Shown piece by piece: positions 35,970 through 46,124 of a stretch of DNA of 64,000 nt; position 1 is the stretch's first letter; each line of letters opens with the position of its first letter. The DNA lies in NCBI GenBank assembly GCA_900129675.1, contig FSRD01000001.1:4205501-4269500 (forward strand), in the 5' to 3' direction. Both the position numbers and the translations under genes were made by a program. The notes under the pieces are model-generated. The model had not been told where the DNA came from and did not search any database. It saw only the letters and a program-made list of their open reading frames with translations. Source of the DNA: Bradyrhizobium erythrophlei (GTDB taxonomy: Bacteria > Pseudomonadota > Alphaproteobacteria > Rhizobiales > Xanthobacteraceae).

Positions 35970-38027
35970 TCATTGAAAAGACAGGATTTCCTGTCGCGGG
36001 TCGGCTGATATTGGGCGAACTCTCGCGATCGCCTGCCGAATGGCTGGCCGCGCCAGGTCATCCTCGCGGATGACATAGGGTGCGCGGGCGCAAACCTGCC
36101 TTGCAGGCAGCAGTCCATCCCGGATCAGGCGAACAACGGTCATCTTGCTGACACCGAGGCGGCTTGCGGCTTCGCCCAGAATAAGCTCATGGCGCTCTGC
36201 ACGTTCGCCCTCCTGGTAGACCGGTATCTGATGCGCGCCGCGAAAATTACGCACGCGCAGCTGGGTCCAGGTCTGGCCTCTGGCCGAGCGGATACCCAGC
36301 CGATTGAGAACGGGGGCGATGCTGTGGTCTGGCAACAGGCGGGCCAGTTCGCGCACCAACTGCTCGGTTGCCACATCGGTCTTGTAGCGATTTTGGCCCG
36401 ATCGGTTCTTCAGCACTTCAAGCCGCGTGTGATCTCCACCCTGCCAGTGCAGCACGAGGTGCAGCCGACCGGTCTCGACTGTGACGATGATCTCCTTCAA
36501 CACGGCGCGCACAATCCGCTTGCGCGTCTCGATGGAAGCAGCTGCATCGTTCCAGAGCGCTGGCAGGTCACCGGCAAGCGCCATAAGCGCCATGCGCTCG
36601 TCGTCGCTGACGGCGCTCGGCTGCTCGCTGCGCAAGCTCCGGATCTGATCTTCGAGCCGCGCGACCGCCGCGAGACAGTCATTCCACCGCCGTTCGAGCT
36701 CGCCGGCGACCAGTCGGTTGTCGGGATCAACAGCGTCGTATTGCCGGCGTGCGTGCGCCGCCTCATAGCGGGCCTGGTCCAGGGCAAGCTCGCTCTGGCG
36801 CAGCCGCTCGCTGCCGGCTTGCTTGCGACCGGAAATCACCTGCAACGCCGCCTCGAGCGCCAGTGGCGAGATCGCACGCAGCACTTCCGCCGACACCGCC
36901 GCGTCGATGCGCGTGTTGCTGAAAGCGCTACACCCTCTCTCGCGCGACGGATCCACGTGACTAGCGCAGACATAGCGCGCATCGCGCCTCGAATGATGGA
37001 GGACCTTGAACTTGCGTCCGCAGCGCCCGCAGCGCAGTAAGCCGACGAGAAGTCCACTGCCATTGCGCACCGCGCCCGCCACCATCGCTCCCTTCATACT
37101 CGCATTGCCGGCAATGATCGTCCGGTTGCGATCATACTCCTCCCAGGAGATATAACCAGCATGGTGATCGCGGATCAGTACCATCCAGTCATCGCGTCGG
37201 CGCGCGACACCGTGGGTGATGACTTTACGGCCGCCTTCGACCCGCGTGCGTGAAATCGTTCGTCCGAAGACATAGGCCCCGGCATAGACCGGATTGGTCA
37301 ACAGCCGATGGACGGCATGGTAGCGCGGCGGGCCCCACCGCACCGTCCGCCCCTGCGGACCATGCACAGCGGTTGGCAGGTCGATTCCTTCCTGGCGCAG
37401 ACATAGGACCAGCTGGCGCACGCTGCTGATCTCTCGAAACTTTCGGAACACCAGAGACAGCACTTCGCGGATACGCAGGTCCGGGTCCTGTTCCAGACGG
37501 TCATCGGCGCTGCGCCGATAGCCGATGGCGACTGTTGTGTGCAGATCGCCGCGCGCCGCCTTCAGGCGCAAAGCCTCTTGCGAGCGCTGCCGCAACGTCG
37601 ACAGTTCGAGCTCGCTGAAAGTGCCTTTCATGCCGAGCAGCAAGCGATCATTTACGAGCCGCGGATCGTAGACCCCGTCCTCATCGATAATCAGGCTGCC
37701 GACCAGGGCGCAGAACTCCAAAAGGGTGTGCCAATCGCGCCCGTTACGGGCCAGGCGCGAGGCCTCAAGGGCAAACACCGCGCCCGCGTCGCCGCTGCAG
37801 ATCGCCGCCAGCAGGCGTTCGAAGCCCGGGCGCGCCGTCCCGCCCCCCGAGCGGCCGAGATCGTCATCGATGACAATCGCGTTATCCCAACCGAGGGCGC
37901 AGGCGCGCGTCGTCAGCGCATACTGGCGTCGTCGGCTCTCCGGATTGTGCAAGAGCTGATCGATGCTGGATTGCCGCACGTAGACATAGGCGCTGCGCGC
38001 CAGGTGATCGCCAGTGATCTTAGTCAT
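35970..38027 (-). CDS. Large serine recombinase B
   Basis: 685 residues, apparently intact. The resolvase domain has ARSAYVYVRQSSIDQLLHNP (catalytic Ser), DDDLGRSGGGTARPGFERLL and ALEASRLARNGRDWHTLLEF. The recombinase domain covers about residues 155-290 (VLSLVFRKFREISSVRQLV; LTNPVYAGAYVFGRT). A zinc ribbon GLLRCGRCGRKFKVLHHSRR comes next, then a coiled coil around 400-470. The C-terminal part has a helix-turn-helix (LGEAASRLGVSKMTVVRLIR). It should catalyse insertion and excision of element B at a two-base core. The start overlaps two upstream frames. Confidence 0.92.
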   Translation of the reverse strand: MTKITGDHLARSAYVYVRQSSIDQLLHNPESRRRQYALTTRACALGWDNAIVIDDDLGRSGGGTARPGFERLLAAICSGDAGAVFALEASRLARNGRDWHTLLEFCALVGSLIIDEDGVYDPRLVNDRLLLGMKGTFSELELSTLRQRSQEALRLKAARGDLHTTVAIGYRRSADDRLEQDPDLRIREVLSLVFRKFREISSVRQLVLCLRQEGIDLPTAVHGPQGRTVRWGPPRYHAVHRLLTNPVYAGAYVFGRTISRTRVEGGRKVITHGVARRRDDWMVLIRDHHAGYISWEEYDRNRTIIAGNASMKGAMVAGAVRNGSGLLVGLLRCGRCGRKFKVLHHSRRDARYVCASHVDPSRERGCSAFSNTRIDAAVSAEVLRAISPLALEAALQVISGRKQAGSERLRQSELALDQARYEAAHARRQYDAVDPDNRLVAGELERRWNDCLAAVARLEDQIRSLRSEQPSAVSDDERMALMALAGDLPALWNDAAASIETRKRIVRAVLKEIIVTVETGRLHLVLHWQGGDHTRLEVLKNRSGQNRYKTDVATEQLVRELARLLPDHSIAPVLNRLGIRSARGQTWTQLRVRNFRGAHQIPVYQEGERAERHELILGEAASRLGVSKMTVVRLIRDGLLPARQVCARAPYVIREDDLARPAIRQAIARVRPISADPRQEILSFQ

Positions 38028-38223
38028 CGTCCGTCTCCGTCGGCATACTGACCCGCGCGAGGCGATCGCTCAGAAGAACTTTGAGCAGGGTTACGATCTG
38101 CGCGCGAGTCGCCAGGTCGAACAGAGGCGGCGCGACGTCGTCGGCCGCCAGCATGAGAAGATCCAGTTGCCGTTCCTGGGCACGCTGTTCCATCATCGCC
38201 TCCATCGTTGCGAATCGCTTCAT
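38020..38223 (-). CDS. Small nested protein of element B
   Basis: 67 residues, starting MKRFATMEAMMEQRAQERQL and with ATRAQIVTLLKVLLSDRLAR. It lies wholly inside the end of the DUF5372-like frame, in another phase, and overlaps the recombinase start by 8 bp. Element C has a counterpart of 68 residues at the same place. Its helical composition looks more protein-like than the overlapping frame. Confidence 0.6.
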   Translation of the reverse strand: MKRFATMEAMMEQRAQERQLDLLMLAADDVAPPLFDLATRAQIVTLLKVLLSDRLARVSMPTETDDD

Positions 38224-38510
38224 TCGCTGGCGACAAGGATACGTCCTGCAGATCGACGAGCCGGCGCAGCTCCCTCAAGCAAGTAAGGGAAAGCTGCGGC
38301 GTGGCCACGATAGGCGATGCCGCCGCGCCGGCTTCGGTCATCCACGCCGGCAGCAGGAGCCGGCCGCCATCCGGCAGTTCGACGACAAAATGCGCGATGC
38401 CGGCGTAAACGAGATGACGCACAACCGTGAGGCGCTCGCCGGTGCGCGGGTGATGTGGATACTGGACAACGACTTCAAGCGGCTGTTGCTGGGCAGTATG
38501 TCGTGGGTTC
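38024..38510 (-). CDS. DUF5372-like protein of element B
   Basis: The frame reads QYPHHPRTGERLTVVRHLVY, then FVVELPDGGRLLLPAWMTEA and LTCLRELRRLVDLQDVSLS. P-x-H-P...G...LP-A-W-M matches the DUF5372 pattern. No ATG is available; the frame is open to a TTG at 38521 that lies in recombinase A DNA, so the start inside the element is unknown. The last 67 codons overlap the nested small gene and are low-complexity. The stop overlaps the recombinase ATG as ATGA. Confidence 0.55.
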
Positions 38511-38513
38511 GAA

Positions 38514-40213
38514 GGGCACAATGAGTGAGGCCGAGTTGCATGTGATCAAAGCAAGGCTACGCGGCGGAATCCTCAACAAGGTTAGGCGCGGTGAGTACCA
38601 CTGCGTCTTGCCAACCGGGCTGATCTATGGCCAGTCCGGCAACGTGACGTTCGATCCCGACTTGCAGATCAGGGAGACAATCGACCATTTCTTCGACACG
38701 TTCTCTCGCGTCGGCTCCGCATGCCAAACCGTCAAGGCCTTTCGCAGGGAAGGCCTTCTGTTTCCCTCGCGTCTACGCAACAGCGAGACCACGGTTTTTC
38801 GGCCATTGACCGCATCGACGGCAATACGTGTCCTGAACAACCCACGCTACGCCGACGCCTACGCCTATGGACGCCGGCGCTATCGACGAACCATCGACGG
38901 TAAAAAGACCCTGCAGCGGCGTGAGCACGATGACTGGCTGGCTTGCATCCCGGATGCCCATCCCGGCTACATCACTTGGGAGCAATTCCACGAGAATCTC
39001 AAGATTCTCAAGACCAACGGTCGAGGATATGAAGTGGCGCGCGCATCGCCTCCACGGGAAGGTACGGCACTGCTGCAAGGACGGGTGGTGTGCGGGCGAT
39101 GCGGTAAACATTTCCGTATCCGCTACGCTGCCCGGCGCGGACGGCTCGATGCCTGGTACGTCTGTGATCGCGCTCACGGCTATCGCGGCGAGCCCAACTG
39201 TCAGTCAATCGCCGGGCGTCCGATCGATAAAGCCATTGGCACACTGATTGCCGAACAGATGACGCCGGCCGCAGTCGAGTTGACGCTCGAGATCCGCAGG
39301 GAGATCGAGGCCCGGTATGAGGAAGCAGACCGGCTGCGCTGTCGCGCGATCGAACGCGCCCAAATCGAAGCGGATATCGCCCAACGCCGCTTCATGTTGG
39401 TGGATCCCAATAATCGTCTCGTCGCCGACACGCTCGAAGGTGAATGGAACGACAAGCTCCGCGTGTTGGCCAAAGCCCGCGAAGATCGAGAGCGCGCTCG
39501 AGAGCAGGATCAACTCGTCCTCGATGAAGCTGTCCGCGAGCGGCTGATCGCGATGACGGTAGATTTCAGTAAGCTTTGGGCAGATCCAGATACGCCGGAC
39601 CGTGAACGCAAACGGCTGCTCGCCCACATCATTGAGGATGTCACCCTCATTAAGATGCCGGCGGAAGGAACCACCAATATCCACGTCCGCTTCAAGGGCG
39701 GCAAAATCCAAACGCTCACCACCATGAGCCCAAAATCTTCCGCGCAGCAGGTGAAGACGCAGCCCGGTATCGTCGAATTGGTCGACAAGCTCCTCGACAA
39801 ACACATCTATTCTGAGATCGCCGAACTCCTCAACCAGCAAGGATATCGCCCAGGAGGATCAGCGCGGCGGGGCCGCCACGATGCCCGCTTTACGGCTTTG
39901 CGGGTCGCGTATCTCGTCCAGCGCTACGGCCTGCGCTCGCGCTATGACCGACTGCGAGATCGCGGAATGCTGACAAAACGGGAAGCCGCTGCGCGCCTCA
40001 ACATCCACGAAACGACCCTCGCCAGATGGGCTGGACATGGACTCCTCACCAAGCATGCCTACAATGCGCACTATTACCTGTACGAGGTCCTCGCATCGAA
40101 TCTGCCGCGCAAGCAATGCAATCGATGGAATCGGCTTGTCGATCGAGCCGCCGCCCTCAAGACGGCCATGGTGCTAAAACCCTCAACTGAAGCTGAAGGA
40201 GGTGTAGTGAACC
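38514..40213 (+). pseudogene. Large serine recombinase A, C-terminal half (split)
   Basis: Continues recombinase A from KGTMSEAELHVIKARLRGGI. The recombinase domain has AIRVLNNPRYADAYAYGRRR, the zinc ribbon GRVVCGRCGKHFRIRYAARR, a coiled coil around EIRREIEARYEEADRLRCRA, and a C-terminal helix-turn-helix (RGMLTKREAAARLNIHETTL). The natural end is lost: near 40213 the sequence changes to an IS66 tnpB remnant. Both breaks make it inactive unless element B leaves; even then the end is altered. Confidence 0.88.
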
Positions 40214-40893
40214 AGACCAGATCCGTCCCAAGCCACAATCTTCACCCGGTCAGCTCGCTTCGAGCGGAAAACAAAAATTGTTCCGGCGAAAGGATCCTGC
40301 CCAAGCGTCTCGCGAACCAGTGCGACCAGCCCATCGGCACCGCGTCGGAAATCGACCGGTTTTGTTGCCACCATCACCCGCACGCCTGCGGAAACCGCAA
40401 TCATGTCGCCGCCCTCACGGGCCGCAGGACATCCCTCAGCCAGACAACGTCAACGCCGGGTTCGGCACGTACCAACGCTCCTCCGATCTCGATCACGATC
40501 GATCCACGACTAGCAATTCCACCCGCCGCGTCAGGTTCGCCCTTAGCGGTAACCACCGGCACAAACATCGGCGTCGCCGCATCAACCGGCAGTGCCAGCC
40601 GGCCACTGCGCGCTGCCTTGCGCCATGCAAACAGATGTTGTGGTGCGATCTCGTGCCGACGGGCAACTTCTGAAACCACCGCCCCAGGTGCGTAGGATTC
40701 GGCGACCACCCGACCTTAGCTTCGACGCTCCACCGTCGCCGCCGCCCAACCCCGATGCGGATATCCATGCGGCCGCGCAGCTCAGAAGCGTCAACTATAT
40801 GGTCAACCATTATGCGAACCGATCCGGAAGTGACGACGCGTATCTTCAGGATCAGGGAGTTCAATGCAAGGTGGGGCCAGAGCACCGCTTACA
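40214..40893 (-). mobile_element. IS66-family remnant with tnpA (frameshifted) and truncated tnpB
   Basis: The terminal inverted repeat ACCGCTTAC ends at 40893 and matches the ends of the complete IS66 at 46125. tnpA runs 40810-40401 with a one-base deletion after RRRWSVEAK; it has VVSEVARRHEIAPQHLFAWR. tnpB starts at 40404 (VMVATKPVDFRRGADGLVAL) and is cut after AWDGSGLV. tnpC is absent. Confidence 0.85.
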
Positions 40894-40895
40894 GT

Positions 40896-41020
40896 TAAGT
40901 TAGGACGTCGGAGAGCCGAGCCTGCGGATCGATATCGTTGAGTTTGGCGGTAGCGACGAGGGTGTAGATCGCAGCCGCACACTGGCCGCCCTCATCCGAC
41001 GCGACGCCATAACGCCCGGA
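40896..41020 (-). pseudogene. IS66 tnpC C-terminal scrap
   Basis: On the minus strand it reads VASDEGGQCAAAIYTLVATA and KLNDIDPQARLSDVL, the last part of an IS66 transposase. It directly abuts the terminal repeat of the IS66 remnant, so that element seems to have inserted into an older IS66. Confidence 0.7.
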
Positions 41021-41024
41021 GTCT

Positions 41025-41487
41025 GGGGCGTGAGATCGAAGTCTTCTACCCATTTCACCCTCTTTCTGGGCGGACCGCGACGATCGTCGGCGACCAGATC
41101 CATTTTGATCGTCGGCACTTTAACCTCCGATCGGAAGATGGTTCCTCGTTTCTCGTCCCGGCCTGGATGACGCAGGCAGAGGCAGCGTCTGTCAAGATTG
41201 TTGATATTCCATGTCTTTCGTTGACCTCGATCCTTGAGCTGCGAGCACTGATCGACTCGGTTTTAGGCTGCCAGGCGGGGGAGATGCCCCCTGATCATGG
41301 AGGCTTGGATCGCGATGCGTCAGACCTTTCCACAACCAGATCTATTCGAGACGCCGCCGCCTCGGACGAGGCTCACTCCGGCGGAACGGACGAAGTTGGT
41401 GGATCATCTGCTGTTGCTGCTGATGGAGGCGATGACGCCGCCGCCGCTCGCCGCACACAACTCGGATCGGTCGGGGGTAAGCGATGA
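41025..41487 (+). CDS. DUF5372-like protein of recombinase locus C
   Basis: The frame reads EIEVFYPFHPLSGRTATIVG, then FNLRSEDGSSFLVPAWMTQA and LSLTSILELRALIDSVLG. P-F-H-P-L-x-G-R and V-P-A-W-M identify the same family as in A and B. A start codon is not evident and the 5' end abuts the tnpC scrap. The tail overlaps a nested small frame, and the TGA overlaps the recombinase C start as ATGA, exactly as in element B. Confidence 0.6.
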
Positions 41488-41503
41488 CAAAAATCACGCC
41501 TGA
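41297..41503 (+). CDS. Small nested protein of recombinase locus C
   Basis: 68 residues, with LTPAERTKLVDHLLLLLMEA and a polar tail. It is nested in the end of the DUF5372-like frame and runs 20 bp into the recombinase start. Position, length and the helical core correspond to the 67-residue protein in element B (ATRAQIVTLLKVLLSDRLAR). Confidence 0.6.
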   Translation: MEAWIAMRQTFPQPDLFETPPPRTRLTPAERTKLVDHLLLLLMEAMTPPPLAAHNSDRSGVSDDKNHA

Positions 41504-41950
41504 CCATCTCGCCCGCAGCGCCTTCGTTTACATTCGTCAATCGACAGCGATGCAGGTCACGCATAACCAAACCTGCTAAGCCCCCGCCTGTGGCGGGGCG
41601 AAAACAGGAAGTTTTACAGCTACGGGAATGAAGTCATGAAGTCTCCTTGGGGAACCGCCAAGAACCCTCAAGGAGACCATGATGGAAGCAGAGTTCAATC
41701 ATCTTAATCACGCGACCTGGGAGTGCAAGTACCACGTCGTGTTTACACTGAAGTACCGCAAGAAGCTTCTTTTCGGCAAGATAAAGCGGCACCTGGGGCA
41801 AGTGTTTCACGATCTGGCGCGACGGAAGGAGTGCCGGATCGAGGAAGGACATTTGATGCCGGATCACGTTCACATGTTGATATCGATACCTCCCAAATAT
41901 TCGGTGGCGCAGATCATCGGATACATGAAAGGGAAGAGTTCGATATGGAT

Positions 41951-43895
41951 GTGTGTCCAGTAAAGGCTAGCATGTTCAGCAGGGGACAGTCCTGCCGGGG
42001 TAGAAGTTAGAGCCCCGTAGTTCGGATAGCGGAGGAGATGGAAACAGAACCTACGAAGCCTATCGACAAAATCTCCCTGGGGGAGATTAACGAGTCACCG
42101 GGCCGTAATAACAGTGAACGCGTTGTGGCCTCGAAAAGAAGTAAGTCCGAGGGCCGAGCCCGCATCCATAGGGCGAAGGCAGCATGAACAGCCGAACACT
42201 AACCGACACGACTGTTCATCTCGGCGGGGTGGAAGCGACGGCACGGTGACAAGGACATGCCAAGCAACTGGAGAAGCCTTCCTCGTCCCGGGGAGAAATC
42301 GCCGGAGCAAGGTAGGCCGTATAACCGGCGACACCGGGAAGGCGGCCGAAGACGAGAAGGTGGCGGCCGGGTCCGTAGTAGCGACGAAGCGGAGTAATGT
42401 CCGTGGAGCCAAGGGGCCCTGCCATTTGCGATGTCTCCAACATAAGGAAGGCAAGGACGAGATGACAAAGGCGTCCATCGATTTGCAAGACCTGAGGCGG
42501 AGACTATACGTCAAGGCGAAGGCTGAACCGTCCTGGCGTTTTTGGGGACTGTACGTCCACGTTTGCAAGATGGAGACGCTGCGCGCTGCGTACGAGATGG
42601 CCAAAAAGAACGATGGAGCACCGGGAATAGACGGGGTCACGTTCGAGGCCATCGAGGCGCAAGGCGTGGAGGCTCTGCTCGAGCAACTACGGGACGAACT
42701 GACCGGGCGTACCTATCAGCCACTCCCCGCGCGGAGGCAGGAGATACCGAAGGACGGGGGCAAAGTCCGTGTCCTCTCGATTCCGGCGATCCGCGACAGA
42801 GTGGTGCAAGGTGCGCTCAAGCTCATCCTCGAGCCTGTGTTCGAGGCTGACTTCCAACCGGGATCGTTTGGATATCGTCCCAAGCGGACAGCACATGATG
42901 CGATCAAGCGAGTGGCTGAAGCAATAGTCCAACGGAAGGTACGGGTTCTCGACTTTGACCTGCGGGCCTACTTTGACAATGTCCGGCATGACCGGCTGTT
43001 GGCGAAAGTGGCGCAGCGGGTTGATGACGCGGACATCATGCATCTGCTGAAGATTATGCTGAAAGCCGCTGGCAAGAAGGGCGTTCCGCAGGGCGGTGTG
43101 ATCTCGCCCTTGCTCAGTAATCTCTACCTCAATGAGGTGGACAAGATGCTGGAGCGAGCGCGGGAAGTCACCCGCAACGGCAAGTACACCCACGTCGAAT
43201 ACGCGCGATTCGCTGACGACCTGGTGGTCTTGATCGACGCCTACAAACGTCATGACTGGCTGATTGGAGCCGTGACCAAACGACTTCGGGAGGAGTTCGC
43301 CAAGCTGCAGGTGGAAATCAATGATGAAAAGAGCCGAACAGTAAACCTGGAACGAGGCGAAAGCTTCAGTTTCTTGGGGTTCGACTTCCGCTACCTCCGC
43401 AGCCTACGCGGAGCGATGCGGCCGCATTACACGCCCAAGCTCAAAAAGCGGACGGCGCTTCTGCGTGAGCTTAAAGAGGTGTTTCGCCGACACCGGTCGC
43501 AGCCGATTGGCAGGGTAATAAGCCTGCTCAATCCGAAGCTCCGGGGGTGGGTGAACTACTTCGCGGTTGGACACTCCAGTGAGTGCTTCAGCTACATCAA
43601 AGATTGGGTGGAGAAGAAGGTCAGGCGCCAACTGGCGCAAGCTCAGAAACGAAAGGGCTTCTGCTGGAAGCGGTGGAATAGGGCGTGGCTGTACGACACT
43701 CTCGGGCTGTTCAACGGCTATCGAGTGCGACACGACGGACCGAAAGCTGCCCCAGCCGGATAGGTCCCATAAGCCTTGGCGTGAAGTAAATGGGGGCGCG
43801 CAGTGCGGGAAATCCGCATGCTGCGTGCGACGCGGAGGGGACTGGAAACGTGGCGCGGTCGAAAGGCCTGCCGGCGCGCCAGTCCTCGACCCTAC
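41951..43895 (+). mobile_element. Group II intron
   Basis: The 5' end GTGTG fits the GUGYG consensus. The 3' end CCCTAC (AY) leaves exons that join in frame. A domain V-like hairpin lies near 43799-43830 (CAGTGCGGGAAATCCGCATG), and a domain VI-like stem follows. The reverse transcriptase gene is inside. Domain I structure was not folded. Confidence 0.85.
42462..43763 (+). CDS. ltrA: Group II intron reverse transcriptase/maturase
   Basis: 433 residues. The RT domain has GAPGIDGVTFEAIEAQGVEA, VRVLSIPAIRDRVVQGALKL, FDADLRAYFDNV-type DFDLRAYFDNVRHDRLL, the block GVPQGGVISPLLSNLYLNEV and the catalytic YARFADDLVVL. The X/maturase part has HYTPKLKKRTALLRELKEVF and LRGWVNYFAVGHSSECFSYI. No HNH endonuclease domain is seen, so mobility would rely on DNA ends or replication forks. 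The ATG at 42462 has AAGGA upstream. The frame is open earlier within intron RNA structure. It appears intact. Confidence 0.92.
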   Translation: MTKASIDLQDLRRRLYVKAKAEPSWRFWGLYVHVCKMETLRAAYEMAKKNDGAPGIDGVTFEAIEAQGVEALLEQLRDELTGRTYQPLPARRQEIPKDGGKVRVLSIPAIRDRVVQGALKLILEPVFEADFQPGSFGYRPKRTAHDAIKRVAEAIVQRKVRVLDFDLRAYFDNVRHDRLLAKVAQRVDDADIMHLLKIMLKAAGKKGVPQGGVISPLLSNLYLNEVDKMLERAREVTRNGKYTHVEYARFADDLVVLIDAYKRHDWLIGAVTKRLREEFAKLQVEINDEKSRTVNLERGESFSFLGFDFRYLRSLRGAMRPHYTPKLKKRTALLRELKEVFRRHRSQPIGRVISLLNPKLRGWVNYFAVGHSSECFSYIKDWVEKKVRRQLAQAQKRKGFCWKRWNRAWLYDTLGLFNGYRVRHDGPKAAPAG

Positions 43896-46116
43896 CGCGC
43901 AGAATGTCGAACGCAAGTGCGGAATTTTCTGGGCCACAAATTCTGGGCGCGCGGGTACTTTGTCACGACCGTTGGCCGGGACGAGGAAGTGATCCGGGCC
44001 TATATCAGAAACCAAGAACTGGCCGATCGGCAATTGGAGCAGTTTGAGCTGAAGATTTCAGCAGCCCAAAATCCAATCAATCGTCCAAACATCCCTTAAA
44101 ACCGCCTTTGGCGGTTCTCAATCAAACCTCCAGCTTTGCTGGAGGTTATTGGCTTAGAGAGCCAACGCCGACAGTATAGCCTGGCGGACCGTGCTCGCCA
44201 CCTGGGTTGGGAGAATGTTGAGGTAATCGACGACGATCTCGGCCGATCTGGTGGCGGCGTCCGTCGTCCGGGATTTGAGAGACTGCTCGCTGCGATTTGT
44301 GAAGGCCGCGTCGGCGCCGTGCTTTCTGTGGAAGCCTCTCGCTTAGCCCGCAATGGACGCGACTGGCACACACTGCTGGAGTTCTGCGGTCTCGTTGGCA
44401 CGATTATTGTCGATGAGGACGGGGTTTATGATCCAGCCTCGCCTATTGATCGGCTTCTGCTTGGTATGAAGGGCACGATGAGCGAGATGGAGCTTTCGGT
44501 TTTTCGCCAGCGTTCCATCGAAGCCATGAAGCAGAAGGCGCGCCGGGGCGAGCTCTTTCTGACCGTGGCGGTGGGCTATGTTAAATCAGGGCTCGACAAA
44601 ATCGAGAAGGACCCCGATCGGAGAGTACAGGAAGCGATCGCCCTCGTATTCCGGAAGTTCAACGAGTTGCAGACGATCCGGCAGGTTTTGGTGTGGCTCC
44701 GGCAGGAGAAGATTCCACTTCCCGCATTGACGGTTGGTGATGCGCCCGATCGGGTCATTTGGCGAGCGCCGGTATATCCAACCGTCCATCACATCTTGAC
44801 CAACCCGGTCTACGCCGGCGCATATGCCTTCGGACGCCGTACCATGCGCGTCGTCGTTGAGAACGGACGTAAGCGCATAATTCGCAGCATGCAGCGTGAC
44901 TGGCGTTGCTGGAGTGTTTTGATCCAGGATCACCATGAGGGGTATATTCCCTGGGCCGATTTTGAGAGGAATCAGAACCTGATCGCCGATAACGCCAACG
45001 GCAAGCGGTTCATGAGTCGCGGCTCCATTCGTCGCGGCGAGGCGCTACTTGCCGGTCTTCTCCGCTGCGCACGCTGTGGGCGGAAGCTTCACGTTCGATA
45101 CAGCGACGGAGCGGCCCGTTACCAATGTGTTGGCGCATTTAACCAAGTCGCCTCGGCAAAGTGCATAATTTTCAGTGGGAATCGCCCGGATCGAATGGTG
45201 TCTAAGGAGGTGATCGACCGCCTCCAGCCCCTGGGCATAGAAGCCGCCCTCGCGGGTATCAAGGCGCATAGCCAGAAGCGCTCCGAGAAGCGGGACCAGC
45301 TTGACTTCGCGCTCCGGCAAGCCCGTTTCGAGGCGGCTCGGGCGCACCGACAATATGACGCGATCGACCCTGACAACCGGCTTGTGGCCGAAGAGTTAGA
45401 GAGACGTTGGAACGAGCGACTCGCCGCCGTACGAAGTCTTGAGACCGAGATCAACCCGCTCGACGCCGGGACTGAGTTGCTTCTCACCAGCGTGGATCGG
45501 GAACGCCTCATGGCACTCGGGCGCGACGTGGCCGCGGCCTGGGGTAGTCCTGGAGCCACCCCCGAGACGCGTAAAAAGATAATCCGGGCCGTTATTACGG
45601 AGATCGTCGTCGACGTGGTCGGCGACACACTGGAAATGGTCGATCACTGGCGGGGTGGCGATCATACCCGCCTGACGGTGAAGGAGAACCGCACTGGCCG
45701 AACGGACTGGTGCACGGAGGAGGATGTAATTGAGCTTGTGCGAGCCCTGGCGCGTCACATGCCAGACGGTAGCGGCCGTTCTCAATCGCCTTGGTAAATC
45801 CACCAGCCACGGGCATAGCTGGACCCGCGGCAGCGTCTGCTCCTTGCGTTATCAATACGACATCGCCATTCATCGGCCAGGTGAGCGCGCGCAACGCCAA
45901 GAGACGACGATCAATGAAGCGGCGACGGTTTTATCCGTCAGCACGACCACGATACGGCGTCTCAACGCTAACGGAACACTGCCGGCAACCCAACCATGCA
46001 GAGGAGCGCCCTGGATAATAAAGCATGGTGATCTGATGGCCGACTCAGTCCGAGCTGGAGCTAATGCGCGCCGATCACGACGGCCGCAGCCTGACGATCG
46101 TCAACAAAATCTGCTG

Positions 46117-46124
46117 GATCTATA
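46117..46124. repeat. Target site duplication of the IS66 element (left)
   Basis: GATCTATA precedes the left end of the element and is repeated exactly at 48987-48994. Confidence 0.95.

Larger units (their letters stand above)
35937..38513. mobile_element. Serine-recombinase element B, inserted in recombinase A
   Basis: About 2577 bp. The junctions share AA (35935-35936 and 38512-38513), and removal with one AA restores the frame of recombinase A exactly. Imperfect inverted termini are seen: CGACATAATGC at 35945 and GCAGTATGTCG at 38493. It encodes a DUF5372-like protein, a nested small protein and recombinase B, all leftward. Confidence 0.85.
41679..44099 (+). pseudogene. tnpA: IS200-type transposase tnpA, split by a group II intron
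   Basis: Exon 1 (41679-41950) reads WECKYHVVFTLKYRKKLLFG and has the HUH motif HLMPDHVHMLI. Exon 2 starts at 43896 with the codons for AQNVERK; then a missing base shifts the frame to VRNFLGHKFWARGYFVTTVG, which leads to the tyrosine helix EEVIRAYIRNQELADRQLEQ. Splicing at 41950/43896 would restore the frame except for this one-base deletion. The enzyme would be a Y1 single-strand transposase. Confidence 0.85.
41568..44153 (+). mobile_element. IS200/IS605-type element carrying a group II intron
   Basis: It splits recombinase C between the codons for VTHN and LESQRR without target duplication, as is usual for this family. Hairpins lie at the ends: CCCCGCCTGTGGCGGGG near 41582 on the left, ACCGCCTTTGGCGGT and AACCTCCAGCTTTGCTGGAG on the right (44101-44146). 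The only gene is tnpA, itself split by an intron. Confidence 0.85.
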
